This document shows positions 31,901 to 43,697 of a stretch of DNA of 64,000 nucleotides, piece by piece. The notes under the pieces were generated by a model that was not told the DNA's origin, did no database searches, and worked only from the letters and a program-made list of their open reading frames with translations. Position 1 is the stretch's first letter, and each line of letters opens with the position of its first letter. The translations under genes and the position numbers were made by a program. The DNA comes from Trichosporon coremiiforme (lineage: Eukaryota; Basidiomycota; Tremellomycetes; Trichosporonales; Trichosporonaceae), in the NCBI GenBank assembly GCA_039545355.1, contig BCJJ01000021.1:124001-188000 (forward strand), given 5' to 3'.

Positions 31901-34781
31901 AACGTCACCGCTGCTGCTGCGGCCTGGCGTGCCCATCGACTGCGGGATCTCGTCGTTCAGAGCAATCGTGGGAGTGACCGGTCGTGGTGGTAGCGGGAAC
32001 GCCCCTTGTGGCTTGGGCGAGGAAGATCCCGCACCGCGGAAAAGGCCCTGCGACAGGCGCCGCAAAGAACCTGTCCGCTGCAAGCCGCCGGGTGATGTCG
32101 GCGAAAACGACGTAGGCGGGGGTGCCACGAGTGCTGGTGTCGAGCCTCCGAATGTCGATCCATGCCACGATATGGCACCCGACGCGATAGTGGAAGCGCG
32201 TGCTCTTCGGTTTCGTCCGTTCACCACTGGCAGCAGGTTGTCCGTGGCAGACTGGCGGTTGGACTGCGCAGTCTGCACAGTCGACTGCGTCTGGTAAGAT
32301 GTCACAGACGCAGCGTACGACGAGCGGGGCGATCTCGGAGGCGTTTCCGTCAGAATGATCCTCCGACCATCATCTCCAGACTGCAGTGCGAGCGTGGACA
32401 CCTGCGGGACATCCTCTGGCCGAATTCTAACAGGCGGGAGAGCAGGCGATGGGGCGAATGATGACGACGCGGATCCGGGACGCGAGTGAGGGGTTTGGCG
32501 ACCGTCCTCCCGCTCATCAGCACTGGTGCCAGAACCAGTATACCGCAGTAAGCTGTTGCTGCGCGGGCGGCTGTTCTTGGTGAACACGCCGCGCATTTTG
32601 CCCAGCACAGCAGAGTTGCTGGAGCTCGATCGGCTGGATAACGGTGGGCGCACCGGTGCAACGTCTGGTGAAAGCAACCCAGGGTCTTCCGGGATGCTGG
32701 TGCGCGCAGCGTCGGATAATGATCGACCGCGACCATGCCGAGAAGGCATAGATGTCGACGGCGTGACGACATCGGGCACAGGTGAAGCGTGGGCGACCGT
32801 CGTCGTGATGGGCGGAGCCATGCTGCCTTCTGGGAGGGAACCCAGAGGGGAGGCGGCACTGGAAGGCTTCGTCATAAGCCAGTCAGCGCCGGCCTGGGCA
32901 GCGGTAAGGTCGATTTCGTTCATTGGACTCTCAGACACGGAGCTGTCACTCCACTTCTGTGCCGGGTAGAATTCTTGCTCGGACGTCGATGCGAACGAGT
33001 CAGAGGACGCCGGTCGGGTCATCGAGAACTGTGGTCGGGGGCCGTTGCGAACAGGGATCATCACCGGCAGGGGCTTCGCAAGTGGGGGTTCAGGTGCTGG
33101 GTCCGTGGGGCCGATCTCACGAGGTCTCAGGTCGCGCGGGCCAATGTCCTGCAAACCATTCTCCTCCCGCCCAGTGCACTGCGCAGGCTCGGGAGATGGA
33201 GAGGGAGTGATGCGCCGGAAAGGATCAGACAGCACGACCTCCGAGGCCGGTGATCGTGACCGGTTCGTATCCTCTGACCTGTGGTCCGGAGTCCGTTCGC
33301 CTCCGTTCGGGGTGGTGTCCATCGGGCTGCTGTCGTTGCTCATCTCGTTGCCCGTAAAAATGCCGCTTCGTTTCCGCATCAGCTTCATGTCGGACCGTCG
33401 GCGCCGGACAACCTTGCCAACGCTGAGCCAGCTGAACTTGCTGCTCGTGCTGGCATCTTCGTCATCCGTGACCTCCCCGCCTGACTTGCTGAACATTAAG
33501 GATAGGCTCCGCGGTCTCACCTTGCTGCTGCCGGGCTTGGCCGTTGGGTGGTCCTGCTCTTCGCCGAAGGCGACCTTGGGGGGAGGGTTCTGGGGTAACG
33601 GCGAAGACACGGCGACTCTAGGTCCGGGGGACGAGCCTCTCGAGTGCGGCGAGTGACTGCGAGGCAGCCCTAAGCCTAGCGCGGATTGCTCCTGGTCTGG
33701 AGTCCTGGACAATGGTGATGAGGTGCCAGGACTTGTCCCAGCGCTGGAACCCCCTCCGAGAATACCGTGGCTGGTCAGAGCGGTGTGCATTGTCGGTGTC
33801 GGCGAAACGGGCGCAGACATGGAGCGGTTCGGGACGGACGGGCCCAAGCCGAAGATGTGCTCGAAGGGATCTTCCTCGAGTGGACTGCTGGGAGTGATGA
33901 TGATGTCGGCTCGGCCCGCAATGTCGGTATTGAGAGGAGGGCCGCGGTTGAATCCATTCGAGAAAGGTGGAACATCGGGCAGGGGCTTGCGCATCGGGAA
34001 TCGCCCGAGGTCAGGCTGGCTGGGTGGAGGTGGAGGGTTTGGATTTGTCTCAACAGGGATACTCGACGACGTAACAGACGAGGAGCGCTGTGGGACTTTT
34101 GACGGAGAGATGACGCTAGTAGGCATTTGTTCTTTGCTCGGTGAGAGAAAGTCGGCTGAAAGAGTATCCCGGTCCGTTGCGCCTCTTGAGAAGATGCGCC
34201 GTGAGAACGACGGTTTCTGTTCGTGTCAGCAATGCATGAATTCTTCTCGTTTGGACGACTGGGCGCTCCCACGGGACCCAGACGCGAGCGCCATTGACGG
34301 CAGGACATCCATCTGGGGGTCTTAGGATACGCACGGGCTTCACCGTATTGTTACGGGTCAAGGTCGCGAGCGTGGCCATGTCCTTCATTCGAATCGGCTC
34401 ATCTTCGCTGTTGGCCTTGATGCGGGAGCCTTTGTACCGGACGGTCCCGTCCTGGTCGCTGTCCCAGTCACGTTCGGACCCCAGCTGATCTTCGTCGTTC
34501 CGTTGTCTCTGATTTTGAAGGGGCGTCCTGTTGATGGCCTTGGCATCGGGAGTGGCGTCGAGTACCTCTAAGCCATTCGAGTTGCTGGGCGTAGTTGGCG
34601 TAGGGTCTGCCGGCTGAGGTTGACGTGATACGGTGGCCGTCCGTCGCTGGTCCTTGCGAGTCGGGGTGACGAGGCCGAACCATGTCCTGCGCTTGTTCCG
34701 GTCAGGCGTAGCGGGTGCTGCGAGGGTTGACGGCTTCGCTGCGACCGGCTGGGCAGGTCCCATAGGATCTGCTGAAGGCAT
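28973..34781 (-). CDS. Sec7-PH Arf guanine-nucleotide exchange factor (Syt1-like)
   Basis: Exon 1 is 34781-34335 and exon 2 is 34216-28973 (minus strand), giving 1896 residues. The donor GTGCGT and acceptor GACACGAACAG keep the frame. The Sec7 domain at about residues 955-1110 exchanges GDP for GTP on Arf. It contains the glutamate-finger helix as MSLPKETQQIDRVVEAF and then FSMMMLHTDAFNRHNK. A PH domain follows at about 1210-1345 (GWKNWSVVLTGAQLLFFKD, SYLLQASDEHQMNEWL), expected to bind membrane phosphoinositides. A helical region follows (about 1430-1560), then a long Ser/Pro-rich tail. The N-terminal 950 residues are Ser/Pro-rich with many RS/SP sites and are probably disordered. The domain order resembles yeast Syt1 and its fungal relatives, though this protein is much longer than Syt1 (1226). 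Confidence 0.85.
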
Positions 34782-36167
34782 GAGATACTCCTGGTGAACT
34801 TAGGGGGTCGTTGGTCGGTCCATGGATGAGGAAGGAAGGAGGTGTTGGCTGGAGTCGCTGTATGAAATGAGTGATGCCGTATGCGCAACTGCTAGTACAA
34901 GGGAGTCAAGTCGGAGAGCAAATCAAGTCGAGGAATGGGAAGGAGGGGACAGCGTCAAGGGGCGTCGTGGTCTGTTGGATGCGGAACAAGAATGACGGAG
35001 CTCGTTTGTCGTACAAGCAGGACTGGAGCGGAGATTGGAGCTGAGTGAGGCAAGAGAATGTGGTGAGATGAGAGAAGTGGTGAGATGAGGTGAGGTGAAC
35101 AAGTGATGGTCGGGGGTATCGGTTGTGGTGAGGACTCGGCGCAGAAAAAAGGAGATGCTAAGGGGACGGGATGGAGGGATGGGACGGGGTTCGCGGGGAG
35201 TGTGGGTGGAGATGAGTGGTCGCGCGTCGTTTGCGGGTAAAGGGAACGTAGTCGGAGATCAAGGTTGTGGGACGAGGTCGATGTTCATGGGAGAGCGAGG
35301 TGGAAGGATGCGAGCCTCTCTGCGCTCTCTGTCTGGACTGCTGGGTGTGTCGCTGGTGAAGATTAGAGTGCAGCGTCTGTGGGTGTTTCTGCTGTCGGAT
35401 AGCGTTAGTGACCCTAGCCTCGTCGGCCCTCGGGAACGAAGGCCCTGAATCACAGGTCGACCCAGGCCACCCCGTACCTCCAGCCAAAGTCCCAGCCAAA
35501 GACCAGCCAAAGAGCCAGAACAACCATCGACCCAGGGAATCCGGAGTCCCTGGCCATCTCCGGTCCCCCACCGATCCTTGACACTGTGACAGGTCCTGCG
35601 CATCCTGGGATCCTGGGCCGGCCACGTCGGATGCTGGCGACTGACCGACTCTCCAGCCCAGCGATCCTGCGTACACGGCACCCGGCCCGCAGTGGGCGGA
35701 GACACATGTCCTGCAATTCAGTCCTCCACACCGCGCCCCTCGCCCTCCTCCGTGTGACAGACGAGGACAGTCGGACTGACCGACTAATCCATACGACATT
35801 CGTTAGCACCGTGACAACTCTATACATGTTCCTTGCACATCACAAGCAAGTCTATGCATTCAACAGGTCACTGCCCACCCATCCGCCCAACTCATCGATA
35901 GCACAGAGCACTCTTATGCATTCTTGCAATCGTCCTCCCCACTACACTACATTAGATCTAGACGGCGTGAACGGCGACTGTCACTAATCTTTGGCGCGAC
36001 GGATCGTAAGCCCCTGCCAACCCCTCATTCGCGCCTTCCCCCGGATTCGCATCCATCTCGTCTTCCTCCCTCCATTCCGATCCACTCACCTAGACTAATC
36101 ACACACCGACCACGACACATCCAACACTACAGTCAGACCCCTTCACCTTCCTTCACTCCCTTCCATC
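34782..36167. other. divergent promoter region between Sec7-PH and dipeptidyl aminopeptidase genes
   Basis: About 1.4 kb. Purine-rich degenerate repeats (GGTGAGATGA-like) at 35060-35100 and a CCAGCCAAAG-type repeat at about 35472-35515. Open frames up to 213 codons on the minus strand lack domains. The last 150 nt before 36168 are CT-rich, as expected of a fungal leader. Confidence 0.45.
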
Positions 36168-38870
36168 ATGGCAGGAGACTACGATCCCGTCTCCCCCGGC
36201 GAACACCGACCAGGCGTTGCCCTTCCAGAAGACGATGCGACCGTGAGGGAGTCCTTTGAATCCACCGGCTCTGGTTCCGACATTGTCTACAGAGACCACC
36301 TCGACGAGGACCCGTTCGATGAGAAGACTCACCACCGCCAGGGCAGCTACGACCACGAGGATGGTATAGGATACCCCGTCGAGCCCACCCGGATACGCCC
36401 GCGAAAGTCATCCTCGCGAAGAATCCTCGCCGCCCTCGTCCTCATTGTCGGCGGAGCAGCTGCGGTCGGTGTCCTCGCCGCAATCGGCTACCAGACCCCA
36501 ACCGTCAAGCGCGGCTCGCAGCACATCACCCTCGACCACATCTACAACGGCACCTTCACCCCCAAGTCACAGCGTCTCTCATGGGTTTCTGAGGGTGGGT
36601 CCATTCATTTGCTTTGGTACCATGCATGACGCTAACCGACAGCCGCGGACGGCACCTTCTCCCGGATCGACGACGACAACAACATTCTCCTCCTGACAGC
36701 GCAGCAGCGGAACAAGACACAGGTCCTTGTCAAGGCTGAGGACGTCAAGGATCCGCGGACTGGCAGTGTGCTCGAGTGGGATGACTGGCAGCTCAGCGCG
36801 GACATGGAGTACGTGCTCTTCACGGCGAACACGCGGAAGCAGTGGCGGCACTCTTCGCACGCGAACCGCTTCGTACACCGCCTAAAGGACCACAGCACGT
36901 TTGCGCTGCAGGAGCCGCACGACTACCCGACCATGGCGTACGCCAAATGGTCTCCCGTGGGTCACTCGGTCGCGTTCGTCTCGGAGAATGACCTCTACGT
37001 TGTTCCCGCGAAGGAGCTCGAGACCAGCAAGCCGAAAGCGACTCGTGTGACGTTTGACGGCTCGGACGTCATCTTCAACGGCGTCCCGGACTGGGTGTAC
37101 GAGGAGGAGGTCTTCGCCACCGACGGCGCGCTCTGGTGGAGCCCGCAGGCGGACACGATCGCCTACCTGCGTAGCAACGAGAGCGCCGTCGAGGTGTACA
37201 ACCTGCAGATCTTCAACCCGACCGATGACGCGTTCAACATCAACCCGTACACGAGCACGGTGCAGATGCGGTACCCCAAGCCGGGGACGCCGAATCCTCT
37301 CGTGTCGGTGCACACGTTTTCGCTCACTCGCTTCGACCACGCCTCCGCGAACGGTGTTGCTGCTTCCGCCGCCGTTTCGCAGGCCAAGTCGACGCTAACC
37401 TGGCCGGACGAGTACCCGCAAGACGACCGGATCATCACCGAGGTCGGATGGGTCGGGAACGACACGCTGCTGGTCAAGGAAGTTGACCGGCCGTCACGCA
37501 AGGGCCACGTTGCCGTATTCACGGGTGGCAAGAGCGTCGGCGAGGTCACGCGCAAGCTGGGCAAGGACGGGGAGCAGGGCGACGACGGGTGGATCGACCA
37601 CGGGCAGAACATTGTCAAGATTGAGACGCGCGCCGACGGCTCGGGCATCGACGGATACCTCGACATTGTCCCCAACGCGGACGGATACGAACACATCGCG
37701 CTCTTCGCGCCCGTGACCGCAACCAAGCCCGTGTGGGTCACTGAGGGTGACTGGGAGGTGACGTCCATCGCGGGCGTCGACAGGGAGAAGGGCGTTGCGT
37801 ACTTTGTCGCGGCCAACCCCTCGATCGATCGGCACCTGTACGCGGTCACTTTGCCGTCCTCGCCCTCTCTGGTCGGGTACAAGCCGGAGCTGACGCCGCT
37901 CACCGACGTCTCGGCGCCAGGATACTACGACGTGTCCTTCTCGCCCTCAGCCGGCTACTACAGCCTGAACTACCGCGGCCCGACCATTCCGTGGCAGCGT
38001 CTCAAGTCGACTGACGAGACTCTGGACGTGGTGTTGGAGGACAACGCGGCGCTTAACGCGACGATCGCCGAGTTCCACCAGCCGGTCGAAATCCGCTCCA
38101 CGCTGCAGCACGCCGGCAACGAGCTGAACATGATGACCGTCCTCCCGCCGAACCTGGACCCCAGCGGTCGCAAGCATTACCCCCTCTTCATCAACCTGTA
38201 CGCGGGCCCCGGGTCCCAGACAGTCGACAACAGATGGAAGATTGACTGGTTCTCCTTCCTAGCCTGCGAGCACAAGTACGTCATCGCCCGCATCGACGGG
38301 CGCGGCACGGGCTTCAAGGGCCGCAAGCTGCGCAACCCCGTCATGGACAACCTGGGCCAGCTCGAGGCCGAGGACCAAGCCGCTCTGGCGCGCGACATGA
38401 TCAAGCGCAAGTTTGTCGACCGTTCCCGCGCCGGCCTGTTCGGATGGAGCTACGGCGGGTACGCGACCGCCAAGACGCTCGAAGCCTATCCCGAGCTCTT
38501 CACGGCGGGCATCTCCGTCGCTCCCGTGACAGACTGGAGGTTCTATGACTCGATCTACACGGAGCGATACATGAACACGCTCGAGGCGAACCTGGCGGGC
38601 TACCAAAACAGTAGCGTGCACAACGTGACCGCGTTCCAGGGCCAGGACTGGCTGCTCGCGCACGGGACGGGCGACGACAATGTGCATTTTGCCAACATGG
38701 CGAGCCTCGTTGATAAGTTGACCCAGGAGAGAATCAGGGGATGGACTATGCGCGTGTTCACCGACAGCGACCACAGTATCGCCACGCGTGGGGCGAATCG
38801 CGAGCTGTACGAGTGGATGACGGACCACCTGCTCAAGAGCTGGGGCAAAGGAGGGAACATCAAGCACTAG
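36168..38870 (+). CDS. dipeptidyl aminopeptidase, DPP IV family (S9B)
   Basis: Two exons, 36168-36594 and 36643-38870, give 884 residues. It is a type II membrane protein with an acidic cytosolic N-terminus, an RIRPRKSSSRR stop-transfer stretch, one membrane helix (ILAALVLIVGGAAAVGVLAA), then a lumenal or extracellular beta-propeller and alpha/beta-hydrolase. It releases N-terminal dipeptides with Pro or Ala in second place. The substrate N-terminus motif is present (PDWVYEEEVF). The catalytic triad is Ser in GWSYGGY (about residue 744), Asp in HGTGDDNVHF (about 818) and His in TDSDHSIAT (about 852). Several N-glycosylation sequons occur. In yeast, STE13 is in the Golgi and DAP2 in the vacuole. 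Which location applies here is not visible. Confidence 0.93.
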
Positions 38871-39234
38871 GCGTGCTACGCGGCCGAGCGTCTGGTGTGC
38901 CGGCTGATGGGCCGGGTGCCGAGCATCGCCGATAGGCCGGGTGGCCGATGGCCTAGGCGAATTTGGTCGGCGTCCATTAACAGGCTTCAGACCGGCGTCT
39001 GGAGCACGTAGAGGAGATACATTGTTTAGAGCATGCAGATATTGTACACGTCAGGCAAATATTAGATACATGAGAGGGGAGTACGGGTACGATATGGGTA
39101 TGGAAAGTCCTGGGGTAGAAGCGACACTCTAGGCGGGATATCGGTATCCGTGGTATGGGCTAACCACACGAAGAATCGAAACGAAGACATCTAAGAAGCG
39201 CGAAGCCAAAAGGGGAAGCAAGGATGAAAGGCGT
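38871..39234. other. 3' region between convergent genes
   Basis: About 360 nt separating the ends of the dipeptidyl aminopeptidase and DUF1295 genes. No gene, repeat or RNA recognised. Confidence 0.5.
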
Positions 39235-40461
39235 TTACTCCTCCTTCAACCGCGAGAGGCCCGCCGAACTCCTACTACTGCTACTCGCGGTGCTCACACT
39301 GGAGCTCGAAATGCGCCTCAGCACACCGATATGCGCCACCTCCCTCGGGTAGAGGAGCGACTCGATCCTCTCCTTGTCCTTCTGGCGGAAGAACTCAAAG
39401 TACACGAGCTTGATGAGTGTCTCCTGGATCGCAAACTTGCCGAGCACCTTCCTGTACTCCCTGTACAGGGGGTACTTGGATGCCGTGATCGTCTCGGTCA
39501 GGAGCGTGCTGCCCGTAAACAACAGAGAGAGCGCGAGCGCGGGAAGGAGGCATGCCGCGGGATACAGGCGGGGGTTCGCGCAGAGCGGCCAAAGGCCAAT
39601 GGAGAGGTGGAACAGCTGTTCACCCAGAAAGTTCGGGTGGCGGACGAGAGAATGAAGACCCCGCGTGGGAAAGCCGGGGTAGTACGCTGGCGTATAGAGC
39701 GCTTCAAGCTCATCGGTCTGTGACGCGTCGACGATCGCGCTGTCCTCGACGCTGAGCAGCTGCGTGCGCAGCGTGTGGTCCACGGCTGCGGCCTTCTCGT
39801 GCTTCAGCGCCGCGTGCTTCCCTTCCTGGAACGTGTACATTGCCTCGTCGGCTGCAGCTTCGAGAATGACGCACGCGAGGGAGAAGAAGAGAAACGCAAT
39901 GTCGCCCGCGTGCAGGGCTGTTCCCTCGCCGCCGCCGAAGAGCCACGCTGGGATACCAGCTTTCCCCTTGGCCAGCTCGTGTTCTGGCCGCAGCAGGCTT
40001 ACTAACGGGAAGGATAAAGCGCCGATCAGGATCGGCTGCAGCATCACAACGGCAAAGAGGTGCACGAGCTGGAAGAACCAGGCTGGAACACGCTGCCGCA
40101 GCCAGACGTAGCGGTAATCCTCGCCTGAGAAGTTGTACAGTCCCCTGCGCGCCGTGTGGTACGTCAACCGCGCGGACCAGACGCACTGCACGAAGAGAAT
40201 GACCGCCATGCGCGGCACAGAAGCCGCAAAGCCGTGCACGTGTGCCCAGAGCAGGATTGCGGCGGACACGAACAGAGGCAAAGTCGTGTACACCCGGTCG
40301 ACCCAGCCGACATTGCCCGTCGCGAGGCCGAGGGCGTAACTCGCTCCGGAGACGAAGAGGACGATGAGCAGCGGCAGGTGCAGCGGGTCGGTGAGCGAGA
40401 AGTTGGCGACGGCGCTCGGGAGGCTGCGGATAGCGCCCGGGAGGTCGAGCGCGACAGACAT
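39235..40461 (-). CDS. DUF1295 / steroid-reductase-like membrane protein
   Basis: Intronless, 408 residues from the ATG at 40461 (MSVALDLPGAIRSL). An upstream in-frame ATG at 40560 would add 33 residues without membrane or family features. Around eight hydrophobic helices are visible, including LPLLIVLFVSGASYALGL, MAVILFVQCVWSARLTYHTA and VPAWFFQLVHLFAVVMLQ. The C-terminal part has the DUF1295 signature FPTRGLHSLVRHPNFLGEQ followed by SIGLWPLC and YPLYREYRKVLGKF. The family is related to steroid 5-alpha reductases and isoprenylcysteine methyltransferases, which use NADPH or SAM. The reaction of DUF1295 members is unknown. A short Ser-rich tail ends the protein. Probably ER. Confidence 0.85.
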   Translation of the reverse strand: MSVALDLPGAIRSLPSAVANFSLTDPLHLPLLIVLFVSGASYALGLATGNVGWVDRVYTTLPLFVSAAILLWAHVHGFAASVPRMAVILFVQCVWSARLTYHTARRGLYNFSGEDYRYVWLRQRVPAWFFQLVHLFAVVMLQPILIGALSFPLVSLLRPEHELAKGKAGIPAWLFGGGEGTALHAGDIAFLFFSLACVILEAAADEAMYTFQEGKHAALKHEKAAAVDHTLRTQLLSVEDSAIVDASQTDELEALYTPAYYPGFPTRGLHSLVRHPNFLGEQLFHLSIGLWPLCANPRLYPAACLLPALALSLLFTGSTLLTETITASKYPLYREYRKVLGKFAIQETLIKLVYFEFFRQKDKERIESLLYPREVAHIGVLRRISSSSVSTASSSSRSSAGLSRLKEE

Positions 40462-41689
40462 CGCGCCGACGAGAGAGAGTTGAGAGTTGACGAGGGACGA
40501 GTAAGGTGTGGCGTCCGTTTGTGATGTCAAGCAATGGGGTCTATTCTGGGAACGGAGCACCGGTCCGGGGAGAGGTTTAAAAGCTGCTTTTGTTGGCTGC
40601 CGATCCGGTCGCTTGGGGTCGAGGTTGCACGATCGGGTGTCGGGTGACGATGCAAAGACTTGGGGAGACCGATCTGTGGTAACGACGAACTAGACACGAG
40701 GACGTAGGTCACGAGGAAGATGTGTCGGGCTAGAGAAATCGGGCTTTGGGCCTGGGGAGCAACGAGCGCCGAGGTCGGGTCGTAGGTCGGTGCAAAGTAG
40801 CCGTGCACTGCTTTGGTTCGCAGGATGTAGTCAATCAAGAAGCGTGAAGCGGTGCGATGTTGTTGTTGCGAAGATAGGCATAGCGGTAGATGGGCGAGGT
40901 CAAGGTGGGAGCGGCAAGGCAAGGCTATTGAAAGTGTGTCTGGAAGAAGCAATGCAAGGCTGGCTCGCTGACTCGCGCAGACGACCAGAGGACATAAACA
41001 AAAGCCTTAGGAGCTTAGGCCGGCCCAAGGCACTGACTAAACGTGGTATTAACAATGTCAGGCACGACCAGTTGAAACGCCCAGCTATCGGTACATGCGT
41101 CATCATCCCTTACACTCCCAGCTTCGGCCCCGCGATGTCAGCGACAGATGCTGCCAGCCAACCAGCCAACCATTCATCGAGCGAGAATTCTGCAGAGTAG
41201 TCGGTCATTCCTGAATCGCTCACTTCCTCTTCTGGCTCAATGACTTCTGTCCACATCGGGATATCAGATACGATGTAGACGTGTGCGACGGCCCGTCAGT
41301 TGGCCACTCGGTTCTGTGACGATCACGTTCCTGCCCGGTACCGGAGGTGTACCCCACACTTTTGGCTTTATTGTTCGCGGAACGTGCCATACGTGCACGC
41401 AACGCAGAGGCGCAAGAGGTACACGGTGCCGGGTGCCTCTTCTGCGTGGCTCCTCTCGGCCGACACAACATACGCGGGGAAGAGTCACCCCGGCGCTGCG
41501 GTACGACCAAAGAATGTCAGACCACTACGGCATGACACGATGCATCACGCTATCGTTATCAGATCTTCCAGTGGGGCACAGAAGGGAGTCGTATGTCATG
41601 GGAAGTCGCCCCCGTGATCAGGGAGGGACGCCTTCAGTGCCCACTCACTGGACTGGAGTGAGTCATCTTGACTGACATTGACGGCGCTC
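40462..41689. other. intergenic region, no supportable gene
   Basis: About 1.2 kb. Overlapping frames up to 141 codons on both strands. A possible exon between about 41559 and 41653 (after ATCGTTATCAG) could precede the frame at 41690, but the phases do not match in the variants I tried. Confidence 0.35.
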
Positions 41690-41978
41690 CGTAGACTGCT
41701 CGCTTTGCATCTCCGAGATCTGCCGCGAGAACGGAGAATACCGATTATACCGATTGCAAGAGCGGTTGCAGACGGCAGTCGACATTGCTGAGGTTGAAGG
41801 CAGTCTTCGTCTCGCAAACTTTGAGCCCATCTTCAGCTTCGGTGCCCCGCCGTCTCCCAGTCGTACCATCTTCCGTCAGAGCGCATCAGCGCAGCGACAG
41901 CTGATTAATCGTGCTCTTAAGAGCCCCATCTTCATCTCGCGCCATTCCACGGAGCACAAGTCTCCATTCCTGATATGA
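41690..41978 (+). CDS. possible 3' exon of an unrecognised gene
   Basis: Following an acceptor-like CTGAC...CGTAG, a frame of about 94 codons reads through a Cys-containing start (CSLCISEICRENGEY), an amphipathic helix (RLQERLQTAVDIAEVEGSL) and a Ser/Arg-rich end to a stop at 41978. The composition looks protein-like, unlike the surrounding frames, but no start or upstream exon could be joined with confidence. It may be a gene remnant. Confidence 0.25.
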
Positions 41979-42332
41979 GAGATCTGGCGTGTCCAGAACA
42001 ATGGTACGCTTGATGGTCTTGGCCAGGTGGCATGGACCTGTGTAGGTGCCTGGGTGGCAAAGTCCTAATAACCTTGATTAACTTTCAGACAATATGCCTC
42101 AGAGATTCAAGATTAGCCACGCCCCCTAATACACCAGACCCCGTCACGTGATCTCCAATGACGTTTCGACCGATGTCCAACTTCGATCGACTTCGATGGC
42201 CGCTGTGCGACTCTATTTCATCTCTCATCGCACATCAACCCCACGTCCGGCGCTACACTCTCCATCTCAGATTAACAAGAACACCGAAGACTCTTCACTC
42301 TTATCGACTCTCCTCAAGCGAAACCCTACACT

Positions 42333-43613
42333 ATGTCCAGCGACGCCGCGAAGCGCGCGGCAGCCCGCCGGGCCAAGATCATGGCGCGCGGCAACGCCGG
42401 CCTCGCCAAGCTCGCGCAGACCGCTAGAGGCGAGGAGGCGCAGAAGTTGTACGGCGACGAGATCAGCGCGCCCGCTGTATCAACCAGCACCGACAGTGCT
42501 CCCTCGGCCTCGGCTTCCACGACGTCGGACTCGAGGCCTGCTCCGACCTCGTCTTCCGCGTCCACAACCTCGGCCCCGAAGCCCACGACGTCGACCCCGG
42601 CTGCTCGCTCAAGCGACGCTGGACGGAGCCTGACCCCCTCGACGGCTTCTAGGAACAAGCCGTCGTGGGCGGCTGACCCGGCGGCCGCTAGCGGCGCCGT
42701 CACGCCTTCAGAGGCGGAGGATCAAGCCAGGCAGCAGATGGAGGCCATGATGGCCATGCTTGGCGGTGGGCCCTCCGGCCCCGGCGGCGGACAGCAGGAC
42801 GAGGTGCCCGACATGGCGTCGATGTTCGCGCAGATGATGCAGGGCATGCAGCAGCAGGGCGGCGGTGCGGACGGCGAGATGCCGAACCCCTTCGCGGCCT
42901 TCCAAGGTATGGGCGGAGGTGCCGGCGGCATGCCACCGTTCCCCGGTATGGGCGGCATGCCCGGTATGTCAGGCATGGACCTGCCCCCTTCCAAGGCTGC
43001 GCGGCGCTTCCCCATCCTCCATGCGCTGGTTATCATTGCGCTCATCGTGTTCATCGCGGTCTGGTGGGAGCCCAACCTCCACATGGTGCGCGCAGGCGAT
43101 CTTGCGGCACGCACGGCGGGTGACTGGAGCAGGCGCTGGGCCGGACTCGCCGGCGCGGTCGGTAACACGAGCATGGTTGAGAAGTTGGTGAGTGTGATCG
43201 CGAGCGTAGCGAGCTGGCAACGGAGTCGAGCCGGTGGCTGTAGCGAGGGCAGCGAGCCTTTCAACGCTCTGCTCCTTTCCGATGCTGCTAGGTGACGATC
43301 TCTCACTCACGCCATCGCTAGCTGATCAAGTTCTTCGGAGTGAAGCTAACCCCAGCCCGTCTTCTGGGCCTTCGTGACCCTCGAAGTCCTCCTCTTCAGC
43401 ACGCGCACGACCTTCGTCCGCTCCGGCAGCGGCCTGCACCCGCTCCTCGCCAACTTTGTCCCGATGCTGCCGCCCGCGGCGCAGTCTGCCGTCCGCGCTG
43501 CCGGCAAGGCGCTGCCGGCCGTCATGCAGACGTATCGTGACGGATGCCTGTTCTTCTTTGGCCTGGGCATGGCGGTCGTCGTGGCTGAGTGGAGGGCGGG
43601 ACACTTCAAGTGA
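42333..43613 (+). CDS. GET2: GET complex subunit Get2
   Basis: Two exons, 42333-43187 and 43356-43613, give 370 residues. Get2 is an ER membrane receptor subunit (with Get1) that inserts tail-anchored proteins delivered by the Get3 ATPase. The N-terminal cytosolic helix that binds Get3 is present as a basic stretch (AKRAAARRAKIMARGNAGLA). A long Ser/Thr/Ala linker and a Met/Gly-rich stretch follow, then three membrane helices (HALVIIALIVFIAVWW, VFWAFVTLEVLLF, LFFFGLGMAVVVAEW). The 168-nt intron ends GAAGCTAACCCCAG; it is unusually long for this locus and contains other acceptor-like sites. Length is comparable to fungal Get2 (about 290-400). Confidence 0.85.
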
Positions 43614-43649
43614 TTCAAGGATGGGTATGCATATACTGGGTCTCGGACG

Positions 43650-43697
43650 GGGATGGGAGTAAGGATGGGAATAGGGATGGGAGTAGGGATGGGAGTA
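43650..43697. repeat. 12-bp tandem repeat, four units
   Basis: Four units of GGGATGGGAGTA, the second with small changes, just 3' of the GET2 stop. Probably within its 3' untranslated region. Confidence 0.8.

Noticed and set aside
35158..35799. 213-codon minus-strand frame in the promoter region between the Sec7-PH and peptidase genes
   Set aside because: Composed of degenerate repeats, with no domain; overlapping frames exist in all phases.
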